Source of the DNA: Tethya wilhelma
Lineage: Eukaryota; Porifera; Demospongiae; Tethyida; Tethyidae
Assembly (NCBI GenBank): GCA_964030475.1
Contig: CAXIPT010000009.1
Span: 4,740,527 to 4,804,526 of the forward strand
DNA: 64,000 nt
Direction: 5' to 3'
In this document: piece by piece, positions 34,224-43,995 of the stretch
Position numbering within the stretch: position 1 is the first letter of the stretch
Layout of the letters: each line of letters opens with the position of its first letter
Notes under the pieces: model-generated
What the model saw: the letters and a program-made list of their open reading frames with translations, nothing else
Told to the model about the DNA's origin: nothing
Database searches by the model: none
Position numbers and translations under genes: made by a program

Positions 34224-36821
34224 CAGAGCTCGCGATAACGTTCGGTAACCGGACAATTTACGGACAAATTTTAGTAGTATACGGACAAAATTTTGTTTGT
34301 GCAGTAGTTATGTCCAGACAAGCGGGAGACCAAGAACCCTCGTCTTCGTCAGGTCCACCAACAAAAAAGCGAGCTGTTTCAAGAAGGACAGTTGAGAAGT
34401 GGGTTGTAGAGAATGATCGTGCTCTTAACACTTCTGTATGGCTGAAGTTTGATGGCGACCGCGAGCACGTGTTCTCACTGAAGTGTGGCGTCTGTTCACA
34501 GTTCAAGGACAAGCTCATTTCTAGGCGTAACTATCGCCCTGCTTTCGTTGAAGGGACTACTAACGTACGAACAACAGCTTTCAAAGATCACGCAGCAACA
34601 GACATGCATGCTCAAGCTATGATTCTTTTTAAGAAACAGCACTCTCAAGACATCACGGACTATTCACCAATTGCTGCTGCTCTGCTTCAAAAAAGAACAA
34701 TGGACGAGACAACACTAGCACAAACCAAACGTAAGTTTGATATTGCCTACCTGATAGCTAAAGAGAATATGTCTTTCACCAAGATGAAGGCTCTTTGTAC
34801 TTTGGAAGAGAGGCATGGTGTTGACCTAGGCGAAGGCTACAAAAATGACCGTGGTTGTTCTGTTTTTGTGGAGTTTATTTCACGTGACCTGCAAGAACAA
34901 CTTGTAGCTGGCATTTCTCGTTCTAAGTTCTTAAGTCTACAAGCTGATGGGAGCACCGATGCTGGGAACATTGAAGATGAACTCTTTCTGGCCTTGTATC
35001 TGGACTACCACTCAACAAATGGAAAAGTGAGAATAGTTAATTCATTCTTTACTGTGAGACAGCTTAAAAGTGGTACAGGTCAGGGTCTTTTTGAATGCTT
35101 GAAAAGAGCTGTTGAGTATATGGGAATTACTGAATGGGAAACAAAGCTTATTGGCTTTGGATGTGATGGTACTAATGCCAATATTGGAGAGCGTGATGGA
35201 TTAAAGGGCCATTTGAGAGAGGCTGTACCATGGGTGGTGGTGTTTTGGTGTCTGGCCCATCGCCTAGAGCTGTCTCTGAAAGATGCCCTGAAGAGTTCCT
35301 TCTTTTCTGCGATCGACGAGCTACTCCTTCAAGTTTATTACATGTATGAGAACTCACCAAAGAAGTGCCGTGAACTTGAAGTGGTGGTTGAAGAATTGAA
35401 GGCCTGCTTAGATCCCTCAGAGCTGCCTACTTCAGGAGGAACTCGGCCACTGCGTGCCTGTGGAACTAGGTTCATAGCTCACAAGGTTGCTGCTTTAGGG
35501 AGACTAATTGATAGATTTGGTGCTTACATTACTCATCTCACTACAATGACAGAAGATAGAAGTATCAAGGCCGTTGACAGACAAAAGATAAAGGGCTACA
35601 TAAGTCGATGGCTGAATTCAAAGTACTTGCTTGGTAGTGCTTTGTTCCATGATCTACTCAGACCATCAGCCATAATGTGCAAGGTGCTACAGGAGGATGA
35701 ACTGTGTGTAGTGCGTGCAATTGAGTCTGTATTAAAAACAAAGAAATCAATGGACAAGTTGAGAGCAACTTCTTTTGAAGAGCTGCCAACCATTAAGAAA
35801 GTTCTGGATCGAATTAAGCGTGAAGATGGATCTGTCACTTACCAATCAGCGGAGTTGAAACTCTATGATCAAAGCTTTGATTACATAAAGTCCCATCATG
35901 TCGAATGGGTGGAAAGTATTGAAGCTTGCCTTTTGCAACGATTGAAGACGCAGGCTCCTGAATTAGAATTGCTTACCCATGCAATCACTATTCTTGCAAC
36001 TCATGGTTGGGAGCAATGTGAGAGTCCATCCTTTGCCTATGCAGCTCTGGATAGTGTCTGTCAACGATTTCATGTTCCCCTTGAGAAAGCTAACGTTGAT
36101 ATTTCATTGATAAAAGAAGAGTGGGACGATATGATCGATTACGCAAAACGGTATTTAAACCTTGTACAAGAAGATTACAAGGTTGTTTGGTGGAAGGTTT
36201 TTAATGCTGTAGATGCTAAGAAGTGGACAAATGTGTTAGCTGTCATAGAGTTGCTATTTTGCTTACCTGTTGCCAATGGCCGAGTTGAAAGGGTCTTTTC
36301 ACAGTTGAAACTTATAAAAAACAATCGACGCACATGTCTTCGTGAAAATACTCTTGACCAATTACTCCGGATTAATGTAGAAGGCCCACCACTTACAGTG
36401 TGGGATCCTACCCATTCAGTAGAGCTTTGGTACATGGATAAAACTCGGAGACTTAGTGTACGAGACTCCCGCTCAGCTCCAAGAAAATTTAGTGCTAGTA
36501 CTAGCAGCCAAGCAGACACTGAGGAGAGTACGTTTTCTCTAAGTGAGTGGGAAGAGTGGATTGATTCAGACAGTCTATAGTATAACTCTTAATATTGTAC
36601 AGCTTAACTTACAGTTGACTGTACAAACAAGCTAAATGTGTTATATGTACTGTTTTTAATTGTTTTGTGGTTACTTTGTGCAAACACATTCATGTACGTA
36701 ATTGAAACAATAAAGCTTGCTCTAAAGTTAGTGTCTGGACATAATTTGACTGTAACAGGACAAATTTAAACATGTACTGACACTTTGTTAGTATAGCTTA
36801 AAAAAGTTATCGTGAGGCCTG
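34224..36821 (+). mobile_element. hAT transposon, apparently complete
   Basis: The left end CAGAGCTCGCGATAAC and the reverse of the right end CAGGCCTCACGATAAC form short imperfect inverted repeats. It is flanked by CTTCTG (34218-34223 and 36822-36827), a 6-bp duplication. It carries one uninterrupted transposase ORF (34310-36580) and GGACAAATTT-type subterminal motifs near both ends. It has inserted into a RecQ exon. Confidence 0.85.
34310..36580 (+). CDS. hAT-family transposase (ZNF862-like), 756 aa
   Basis: An uninterrupted ORF. The N terminus has a basic stretch PPTKKRAVSRRT and a TTF/BED-like finger (SLKCGVCSQF ... FKDHAATDMHAQA, C2-H2). The RNase-H-like core shows SLQADGSTDAG and GFGCDGTNANIG, which I take as the two catalytic Asp positions, and FWCLAHRLELSLKDAL. 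The C-terminal dimerisation region is VVWWKVFNAVDAKKWTNVL with LLFCLPVANGRVERVFSQLK, holding the likely catalytic Glu. The length is normal for an animal hAT transposase. No frameshift or stop was seen, so this copy could be active. It would bind the element ends and cut and paste them in the nucleus. Confidence 0.92.
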   Translation: MSRQAGDQEPSSSSGPPTKKRAVSRRTVEKWVVENDRALNTSVWLKFDGDREHVFSLKCGVCSQFKDKLISRRNYRPAFVEGTTNVRTTAFKDHAATDMHAQAMILFKKQHSQDITDYSPIAAALLQKRTMDETTLAQTKRKFDIAYLIAKENMSFTKMKALCTLEERHGVDLGEGYKNDRGCSVFVEFISRDLQEQLVAGISRSKFLSLQADGSTDAGNIEDELFLALYLDYHSTNGKVRIVNSFFTVRQLKSGTGQGLFECLKRAVEYMGITEWETKLIGFGCDGTNANIGERDGLKGHLREAVPWVVVFWCLAHRLELSLKDALKSSFFSAIDELLLQVYYMYENSPKKCRELEVVVEELKACLDPSELPTSGGTRPLRACGTRFIAHKVAALGRLIDRFGAYITHLTTMTEDRSIKAVDRQKIKGYISRWLNSKYLLGSALFHDLLRPSAIMCKVLQEDELCVVRAIESVLKTKKSMDKLRATSFEELPTIKKVLDRIKREDGSVTYQSAELKLYDQSFDYIKSHHVEWVESIEACLLQRLKTQAPELELLTHAITILATHGWEQCESPSFAYAALDSVCQRFHVPLEKANVDISLIKEEWDDMIDYAKRYLNLVQEDYKVVWWKVFNAVDAKKWTNVLAVIELLFCLPVANGRVERVFSQLKLIKNNRRTCLRENTLDQLLRINVEGPPLTVWDPTHSVELWYMDKTRRLSVRDSRSAPRKFSASTSSQADTEESTFSLSEWEEWIDSDSL

Positions 36822-37119
36822 CTTCTGTGCACTACCCAGTAAGGTAGCTGGGATTCCTTGTTCTGACAGCTTGACAACTTGGTCTGTCATAAGACTGATG
36901 GTGGGGGTAATGACAACGGCTGTTGTATCATTGAGGAGAGGTGGAAGACAATAACAGATGCTCTTCCCCGATCCTGTTGGTTGTACCACTAAAGAGTGAT
37001 CCCATCTATAGCTGCACTCAGAACACTCATTTGCCAACTGTGAAGAGAGGTTAGCCCAAAGTGTTTTGCAGCTAGTCCTTGTATGGCCAAGTCATTGTGT
37101 AAATCTGGAGTGTCTTGTC

Positions 37120-37255
37120 CTATATATATATACATATATATATATATATAAAAGATTTCGTTTTACCCTTAATACAAGGTTGCAATCTAACTACAGTACA
37201 TGTACATGTATGTTTGTGTCTTATCTATAGGCCTGCATGTATATAATATATGTAC
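37120..37255. repeat. AT-repeat intron of the RecQ pseudogene
   Basis: Contains a (TA)n run at about 37122-37151 immediately before the minus-strand acceptor TATATAG of the motif I exon. Confidence 0.6.
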
Positions 37256-37822
37256 CTGATTCAATTCTTGCAAGCTTGGTAATCTTTTTGTGATGTTTCC
37301 GTTTCCCATTGTCATGTCTCTATTTCAAGCACTTTTCACAATTATAGCTGTTACCACACTCCTCACAGTGAAACTGAGCTGTAGCACAACAGTTTTCACA
37401 CTCTGCAAGAATCTATGTGAACAAGTACAACATAATAATACCACACATATGCAGGATACTATGGCTTCATCAACTTGAGTAGCAAACATACCAAAACTAC
37501 TTTGTGGTAGTTTACTTACTCATCAGACTACAGTAGCATATTGTGTATACCTTCAATCTCATGGTGACATCTTCAGTGGGGGCAAAGCTGCTGTCAATAT
37601 TATAACTAGGTCTGTCTTCTTCAATCTCCATGACAAATGACATGATGCTTCACAAAATTTGAATAATGAATTGTAGCCTTTTACCAGTCATTTATTATTA
37701 TTATTATGCTTTACAGTGCATAGTTGAACTGAAGGACAACCAGCGCAAGCTGGTAGCCTGACACAGACTGACAACACTAAATACAGAACAAAAAAACAAT
37801 GAATAGATTGATTTAAGATTGT

Positions 37823-38569
37823 CTAGTTTTTGACCGAGTTCTGGACGCAACAGGTTTGTTCTTGGGAGTATATAGCAGCTTTGATAGGTGTCCACGTACT
37901 AACAGGTCCTTTACGGTAGATTGCCAGACCAGGAGTTCCTTCGTGTCTTTCAAATTCAACCAATCTAGAACACGACAAGTTGATTTCACTACCACTAGAA
38001 CTGCTACTACTTTCTGTGTTAGACTCATCACTGAAGTCTGAAGTTCCTTGCCTTTTCTTGTTTCTTCTCTTGACCACACGTGTCCATTCTTTCTTTCCAT
38101 CTGGTGATCTGTAGCTGACCCCAGGGACTGAATCACGGCTTTCAAAAGTCACCTCCTCACATTCTGATAAATTAGGCACAACGATGGTAGAGACAGACAC
38201 TGATTTAGTTATACATGATGTTGTACTAGCCTGGTGGGTATTAATTGGGGAGTGATCTCCACTTTCAGCCTTCATATTGTGATGTGATCCAGAGATAGGA
38301 TGGGTAGGAATAGTACAAGATTTGTCCTTTAGCTGTCCAGTCTTCCCTTTTCTCTTTCTCTTCCTCTTCCTTGGTTTCTTGTTATTTGAGACAGGTGGTT
38401 GTACATTGTCCAGGACTGGCCAAAAAAAGGAAATGGAAAACCCTCCAAGGGAGTGTTTAGCAGTCCATTGAGCCTCATGCAGTTGCAGTCCTAGTTGTTG
38501 TAATTGCAGACACACTGAGAGTGGGACACCTAAGTCTTCTAGACTAGCGTACTGCTTGGTAGCTTCCAT
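37823..38569 (-). CDS. Hypothetical 248-aa basic, Ser-rich protein
   Basis: An uninterrupted minus-strand frame starting MEATKQYASLEDLGVPLSVC. Features are a Leu/Gln-rich N-terminal segment (LQLQQLGLQLHEAQW), a strongly basic cluster (KKPRKRKRKRKGK, about residues 84-96) resembling a nuclear localisation signal, and a Ser tract (TESSSSSSGSE, about 190-200). No domain recognised. It lies inside the 33.4-39.0 kb inverted-repeat unit, upstream of and co-directional with the zinc-finger/RecQ exons, so it may be the N-terminal part or a partner ORF of the same unit. A T16 tract precedes the start codon on the + strand. Confidence 0.5.
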   Translation of the reverse strand: MEATKQYASLEDLGVPLSVCLQLQQLGLQLHEAQWTAKHSLGGFSISFFWPVLDNVQPPVSNNKKPRKRKRKRKGKTGQLKDKSCTIPTHPISGSHHNMKAESGDHSPINTHQASTTSCITKSVSVSTIVVPNLSECEEVTFESRDSVPGVSYRSPDGKKEWTRVVKRRNKKRQGTSDFSDESNTESSSSSSGSEINLSCSRLVEFERHEGTPGLAIYRKGPVSTWTPIKAAIYSQEQTCCVQNSVKN

Positions 38570-38711
38570 TTTTTTTTTTTTTTTTAAATTTTTTTTTTAT
38601 ATATACTGGTCTTCTCAATAGCTGTCAAGCCTTCTGTGATGTCACAGCTGCCTTTGATCTATTTTCACACCTGTTTCTTTGCCTAATTACTGTATACCTT
38701 TGTATTATTTT

Positions 38712-38995
38712 TTGCTCAACTTTCCTGAACTACTATAGGAAAATTTAGTGCTTGCTGTCACTAACGTCACCCCCAGGTAGTATAGGAGAACTTTAGTGAC
38801 AGGACATTATAATGCTCCCCAAATACTAAGGGAAAATTTAGTGCACATCACAAATTTTTCCCTATCACACTATAGGAAAAATTTAGTGCATGTCACTAAA
38901 AATCCCCTATAATATATAGGAAAAATCTAGTGCCTAATGTCACTAAATTTTCCCTTAAGTATATAGGAAAAAAAAATAATAATGACATTTTAATT
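38712..38995. repeat. Right inverted repeat of the RecQ-bearing unit
   Basis: Counterpart of 33425-33680 in reverse: GCTCAACTTTCCTGAAC at the inner side, iterated CACTAAA/TTTAGTG palindromes, and ATAATAATGACATT at the outer side. The arms enclose 5.0 kb, or about 2.4 kb without the hAT. Confidence 0.75.
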
Positions 38996-39779
38996 TAGCC
39001 CTCAAATGCCGGAAAATGAAGCTATTTTGCAACAGTTTTGGTACTCAATAATGGATTTTTCTATGGCAAACACATAAAGAGCATACTTTTGCCATGCAGT
39101 GGGCGTGTTTCACACGTTAAGGGTACTCGCACATAGCAACGGATTAATTATGCAAAAAAATATTCGCGTGTACTAAAACTCTGCAAATCTGAAGTTTTTT
39201 TTACAGTGCACAGTTCTTTTACTTTTCTCTGGTGCTAGCACAAGGCTCCTTTAACACTGTACTTTTAGCAGAACTTATTCTGTGCCCATACTCCAGTCTT
39301 ATCTGGAGATACACAAATTTTATCTGAGTGATGTTCGGTGAACTTTCTTGATGCCATAACTTAGAATTTTTGGGCAACCATGTGCAAAGTCTTAAATTTC
39401 TCGCTCACAAGACTTGCTGTGCATGCACATTCCATCCTGAACCACAAGTATTCCAAGTGAGAAGCATGCAGGTAAAACTACGGAGGAGATATACCGTCGC
39501 AAAATCCTGAAAAGGTTTTCCATTTGCCTTCCTTTTGACATCATCAGTCAACGTAGTTTGCAATGATGTAATTATGAATAATTTAGCATGCACGCGTTTA
39601 GTACTAGTCTACGTGACGTAAAAAGCTCAGTGCAAAACTTTACGTGATGTGAAGGGCAGCAAAAATTGACACACCCACAATTACGATGCGTTCATGTAGA
39701 CTGTGAGTGACTAGTCTCCACCTTAAAAACAAGACATTGAGTATTATGTGATGATACATATACATAAGTACTATTTTAA
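38996..39779. other. Non-coding stretch
   Basis: No exon recognised. A minus-strand open frame at 39405-39593 shows no domain. Nothing else notable. Confidence 0.35.
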
Positions 39780-40424
39780 TTATACCTTATTAGTTTACGG
39801 TTCCCAACTATTTGGTACAGAGACAAGAGAGATGCGACAAAGTACGTACGGCGCTGAATTGTTGTAGCCCATCGAATGGAAACACCATCTGCATTCTGGA
39901 TCAACACAACGTAGGCTTTGACGAACTCGTTGCCGATATTTGGTATCCTTCCTGCATCCTACAGAACCCGTAAAGCAGTCAAGATTTTGTTGTGGACATG
40001 ATCAGCATTACCATCACTGTCAAATATAATTTCTTTGAGTCCTAGTCCCATCTTTGCCAGCTTCATTTTTTCTTCTAGGGTGGGCTTCCATGTTTGCTCA
40101 TTGTCTTCTCTTCGCCAAGTAGCTGGCTTCAATGATTTGCCAACATTGTTTTTACCTGATCTAGCCCTCTTATTGTACACCTTTGAAGGTTTAAAGCCAA
40201 AAAGGCGCTTGTGTTTGTTTATAGAAACAGTAGAAGAGGATTGAGCAGATGAGAATTGTGTAGCCAAGGTTGATGAAGAACTAAAACGAGAAGAAGCTAG
40301 GTTATTCTTGTTGCTGCTGGCCCTTGCTAGTGTCTCTTTCTTTAGTGGCAGTATCTACAGCTCCCAATAATAGTCTACGAGCTCTAGCAAAGGTATCTTC
40401 TCTTGCTATCTTGAGCAAATGCAC
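39780..40424 (-). pseudogene. G2E3/HECT-like ubiquitin-ligase N-terminal fragment
   Basis: The minus strand from 40424 (after a CCACAG acceptor) reads VHLLKIAREDTFARARRLLL, then a frame change near 40310, then KRLFGFKPSKVYNKRA, WKPTLEEKMKLAKMGLGLKE and IIFDSDGNADHVHNKIL, an in-frame TAG at 39959-39961, and DAGRIPNIGNEFVKAYVV. The GLGxKxIxFDxDGxxxHVH pattern is one I associate with G2E3-like HECT proteins of corals and sponges. No HECT catalytic domain is present. With a frameshift and a stop it is probably a pseudogene or a misassembled exon series. Confidence 0.5.
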
Positions 40425-40665
40425 CTGTGGTACGTACACTGCACGTGTGCATGATCACATGACTAATGCGCGATTTCAGGATTTCGCGAGCCGCCATACC
40501 CAGCTCAGCAAATAGTAGCACACCCACCATGAAGTAAAACACACCCTCAGCTAGATAGTAATACATACTCTCATTGAAGTTAAACACACTCTCATTGAAC
40601 AATTTGACACCCTCCTTGTTTTGATACCAGTCACCCTAATTTTGGCACTGATAACACACCATATT

Positions 40666-41656
40666 GAGGTTATGCACCGGAAGTGAACTATGGGCATGTC
40701 CATTAGCAACAGAAGCAATCCGCCATGTTTGAGGGCAAGTTGACCACACGCTGTATGTCAGTAGTACAAAACGGTGACTATTGCAACATATTTTTGTCTT
40801 ATTTGCTCACCTCGATGCTCGATCAACAGTTGGATGGCAAAAAGAGAAGCTGTATTTTAGTTAAAGATCTTGACAAACTAGCAGATGTTCACGGTAGCCT
40901 CGTACCCAGGCTCCGGGGAGGGGGAAAAAAAGGAGCCTGGTACACATCGTTTGCGCATGCGCTTAATTAACCCAACTTTCTGGGGACTTGGATACTTTTG
41001 TGCACGTTTGCTATACGTTGACGTCATAAGTCATGAATATCATAAAATCATGAACGGTAAAATGTACTGGCAAGACTGACCTTGGATGCTCGTCGATCTT
41101 ACAAGACTTTGTCAACTTGATATAGTGTATGAAGATTGTCAGGCTACCTCTTTAGCTTATTTCACAAAAATCTGCAGCAAATAGCAACTTTAGACTCAGT
41201 TGTCCAGAAAATACTAGGCCGCCTTACCTCACTGGCTTCGCTGACATGAGGAAAGTCAGGGTGGTAAGAATACTAGCTGTACATAGTATGCTAGTTCTAC
41301 CTGTTAAACTACTTTTTCAACCCATTAATTATTACTGTGTTGTTTTACAACGACTTACTTTGCCCATGCCATGGGCGCTAGGCTGCGTCATCAAGTGGTA
41401 CGCCCACAATTGTGGGTCATCATTTCCCTGGAACACGTGGATTTTCAAATTTTAATTAGCGCATGCACAAGCGGTGTGTACCAGGCTCCTTTTCTCCCCC
41501 CTCGGGCCTCCCCGGAGCCTGGGTACGAGGCTAATGTTCACGGTTGCTTCAGCTCAGTAGAGCAAAGTATGATACAGAGAAAATAACATGGCAGCTGCCA
41601 AAATGCCCTCAAACATGGCAGCTTCCGGTCTTTGACCACGCCCCGTGCATAACCTC
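40666..41656. mobile_element. Element with GAGGTTATGCAC inverted ends, itself invaded
   Basis: GAGGTTATGCAC at 40666 and its complement at 41645-41656 begin inverted repeats that continue through CCGGAAG and GCCATGTTTGAGGGCA. About 640 bp of its interior (40895-41533) is a later hairpin-TIR insertion. Without it the element is about 340 bp. Confidence 0.65.
40895..41533. mobile_element. Hairpin-TIR element, exact 10-bp duplication
   Basis: Both ends begin TAGCCTCGTACCCAGGCTCC. The TIRs (about 85 bp) reach GCGCATGCGCTTAATTAA-like sequence. Flanked by ATGTTCACGG at 40885-40894 and 41534-41543. Same family as 28805, 5840 and 30988. It sits inside the element at 40666-41656. Confidence 0.85.
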
Positions 41657-41703
41657 TACTGTTGCATGCCACGATTGCAATCAAATTATTATGGTAACCA
41701 TAC

Positions 41704-42130
41704 CTTCTGCTAGTTGTTGTTGTATGTTATCTCTGAGTTGAGATGCAGCCACTCCAAGTCCTGCCTTATAGAGAGCAGTCTCTAATTCACTCACATTAGC
41801 TCTTTTCTTTGTCTGACATTTGCTGCTGTATTCATCTTCTTTATAACAGCGACATCTTTTGACTCCTCGATTAAGAAAATCTTTTAGTAGAGTATTCATG
41901 TAGCTAATCGGAGCACCTTGGAGGAGTAACAGTGGATCACTTTGAATGTTGTCAAGATGTCCACTTGGGAAGCCTAAGTGAAGACCGATCTCTCTCCATT
42001 TAGCAGAATGAAGTTTGAGATTGTCACATAACACAGCAAAGTGGTCATCTACTGTCAGAGAGAGTTCTGTTACGGCCACAGAGTGAGACGACGAGGGTAC
42101 TTTATCATCACAGCCTCGGAATGTTGCCAT
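41704..42130 (-). CDS. Death-domain protein, first exon
   Basis: Starts MATFRGCDDKVPSSSHSVAV and ends at a donor CAGAAG/GTATGG (41704/41703). Residues about 27-115 look like a Death-fold module: HFAVLCDNLKLHSAKWREIG, LHLGFPSGHLDNIQ, ALYKAGLGVAASQLRDNI, following the usual six-helix hydrophobic spacing. Death domains assemble receptor and caspase signalling complexes through like-with-like contacts. The downstream exons are uncertain: the next minus-strand coding piece (40424) does not join in phase, and two nested transposons lie between. It could be a stand-alone adaptor or the N-terminal exon of a larger protein. Confidence 0.65.
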
Positions 42131-42327
42131 TTTTAAAAGTGATTTGATCTCACCCTATTTCCGCCAGTTAGTCTCGCAGTCGAACCGCCCATCACCGGAA
42201 GTAGTACAAGGTTAATTTCGGACGTGAATTGCATTACGTCATCGTCTAAATCTATCTTTGGAGCTCAAAAATTTAACTCCATTTTTGAGCTTTTTTCTGT
42301 GTCAACTTCTTACGTATTTTGCGGAAG

Positions 42328-43995
42328 TGTGTTGCATGAAGTAAAACATGCGGCTAGGGACGGGAACGTTGCCATGTTGAACTTTGACCTTTTTCTCTAT
42401 TTATATGCAATTGTAATATTGATGCCATGTGGAACTTGTCTTGAAAAACAATAAACAGTTACTATAGTCAATGCATTGAAACTAAGCAAGAGTTTACACT
42501 TGTTTCTGGGTTAATTTGGTACTGAATTGTTCTGCTTCTTGAATAGCTATATTGTCTAAGTAGTTCCTCTCACAATACAATACTTAATGATACATTCCGG
42601 CATTATATGCAATAACATGCATGTGTCCTAAATAGAGTGACTATAGTTATGAATATTATAGTCATTACAAACACAATTAAGTCTAGATTGCTTTGTGCAT
42701 ATGGACAAGAACAGCATGCAGATGGCCCTGTGATGGTTCACTTCATTGTTCTTGCATGACCGCGGGCATAGCCATCCTGCACCAGCCGGCATCCCTCAGC
42801 CTCCCATTCGATGCCATGGAGTGTATCTATGTTTCTTGATCCAATTTCTTAATGAACTGCTAACCTAAACAGTGAGAGTGTATGCACGACATGTATATGC
42901 CCCGATAAGGTGATATAGCTACCATGCAAGCACAACAAGAACAACTATAATACAGCAGCTCCATCATAGCACACACATAATATTATAGTGTTCAATGCAT
43001 GCATGTAGACTACTATACAATACCATACAATGTAACTATATCCTTACATAAATCATTGCTACACAGTTCCTGTCAAATACCAGTCATATTTGAACAGCAG
43101 CAAGCCAATCAGATTAGAGGCAAACTTATACTACCTGAATATGCAGAAGAGATTTATAAGTAAATATTTGACTATGAATTTCACTGAACAGGAACTTAAC
43201 TGACTGCTATCACCAATCGCACAAGACATCACCAGTTATTGCTATACTGCAGTCACTCTAGAATATACTCTTATCGCCACTCATATTTCATTAACATCCC
43301 ATACGTGTGAAATAAGCTACCATGGAGAGGATATACCTAGCTAAATGCAAACTCTTTGGACTCTGATTGTGACTGTAAGAGTACTATGCATATTTTGTCA
43401 CGGTAACAAAGAAAGTACCCTCAAAGGTCCACCGAATCTTTGTTATAGATTCCTAAAAAAAAATTGCAATTCAAATATAAATTCAGTCATGGGTTGTCAA
43501 ATTATGCGGCTTGGATGGCAACAGTGACCAGGCTCTTTAATAGTAGGATTGATCTATGGATTCACTACATATATACATTGATGTAAACACATAGACTTTA
43601 CAATTAATATATTTTATCACTTGTCGAGTGAATATGCTCATGGATATTATAGCACTGATTTTCTTAAATTATGACTGCAGAAACTAAACATACAGCTCAG
43701 TATTTAGTGTTTTGCAAAGAGTCAGTACCATTATATTCATAGCCCAAACATACCTTCTTCCTTAAAAGCTCCCCAGTCAAGTATAGTCATAGATCGCAAT
43801 GTAATGATGTTTCAACTTGCAACATGTCGATGTTTATTCTTTGTTGAACCATGGATATTATCCATGGTTGAACTTGTGACTCATTATGTTGTTTACGATA
43901 TTACAATATCTTATAAATAGAGATAAACAGCTAAAAGGTCAAAGTTCAACATGGCAACGTTCCTGTCCCTAGCCGCATGTGAAGTAAAGAGCAAC
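42328..43995. mobile_element. Candidate 1.7-kb element with about 65-bp inverted repeats
   Basis: ACATGCGGCTAGGGACGGGA ... TGCCATGTTGAACTTTGACC at 42346-42400 recurs in reverse at 43924-43980. The interval between has no ORF of note. Boundaries and target duplication are not certain. Confidence 0.5.

Larger units (their letters stand above)
33756..37402 (-). pseudogene. Zinc-finger/RecQ-like DNA helicase, disrupted by hAT
   Basis: Four minus-strand exons can be followed. 37402-37256: a B-box/ZZ-like finger (CENCCATAQFHCEECGNSYN, CEKCLK then an in-frame TAG before RHDNGKRKHH). 37119-36822: SLHSWQMSVLSAAIDG, a one-base frame change, then motif I QPTGSGKSICYCLPPL and motif Ia ITPTISLMTDQV. 34223-34034 after the hAT: RDVTPEISKG, a second frame change, YRVVFTCPESF and motif II VIDEAHLLVTW. 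33949-33756: PEYQRLVEIPKQF and motif III MALTATATPATKQ. RecQ enzymes unwind DNA 3' to 5' with ATP. The exon junction phases agree, but the stop and two frameshifts make this a pseudogene. The second helicase lobe (motifs IV-VI) is missing. Confidence 0.8.

Noticed and set aside
34258..36519. Minus-strand frames opposite the hAT transposase
   Set aside because: They are shadows of the 756-codon + strand ORF and have no domain signature.
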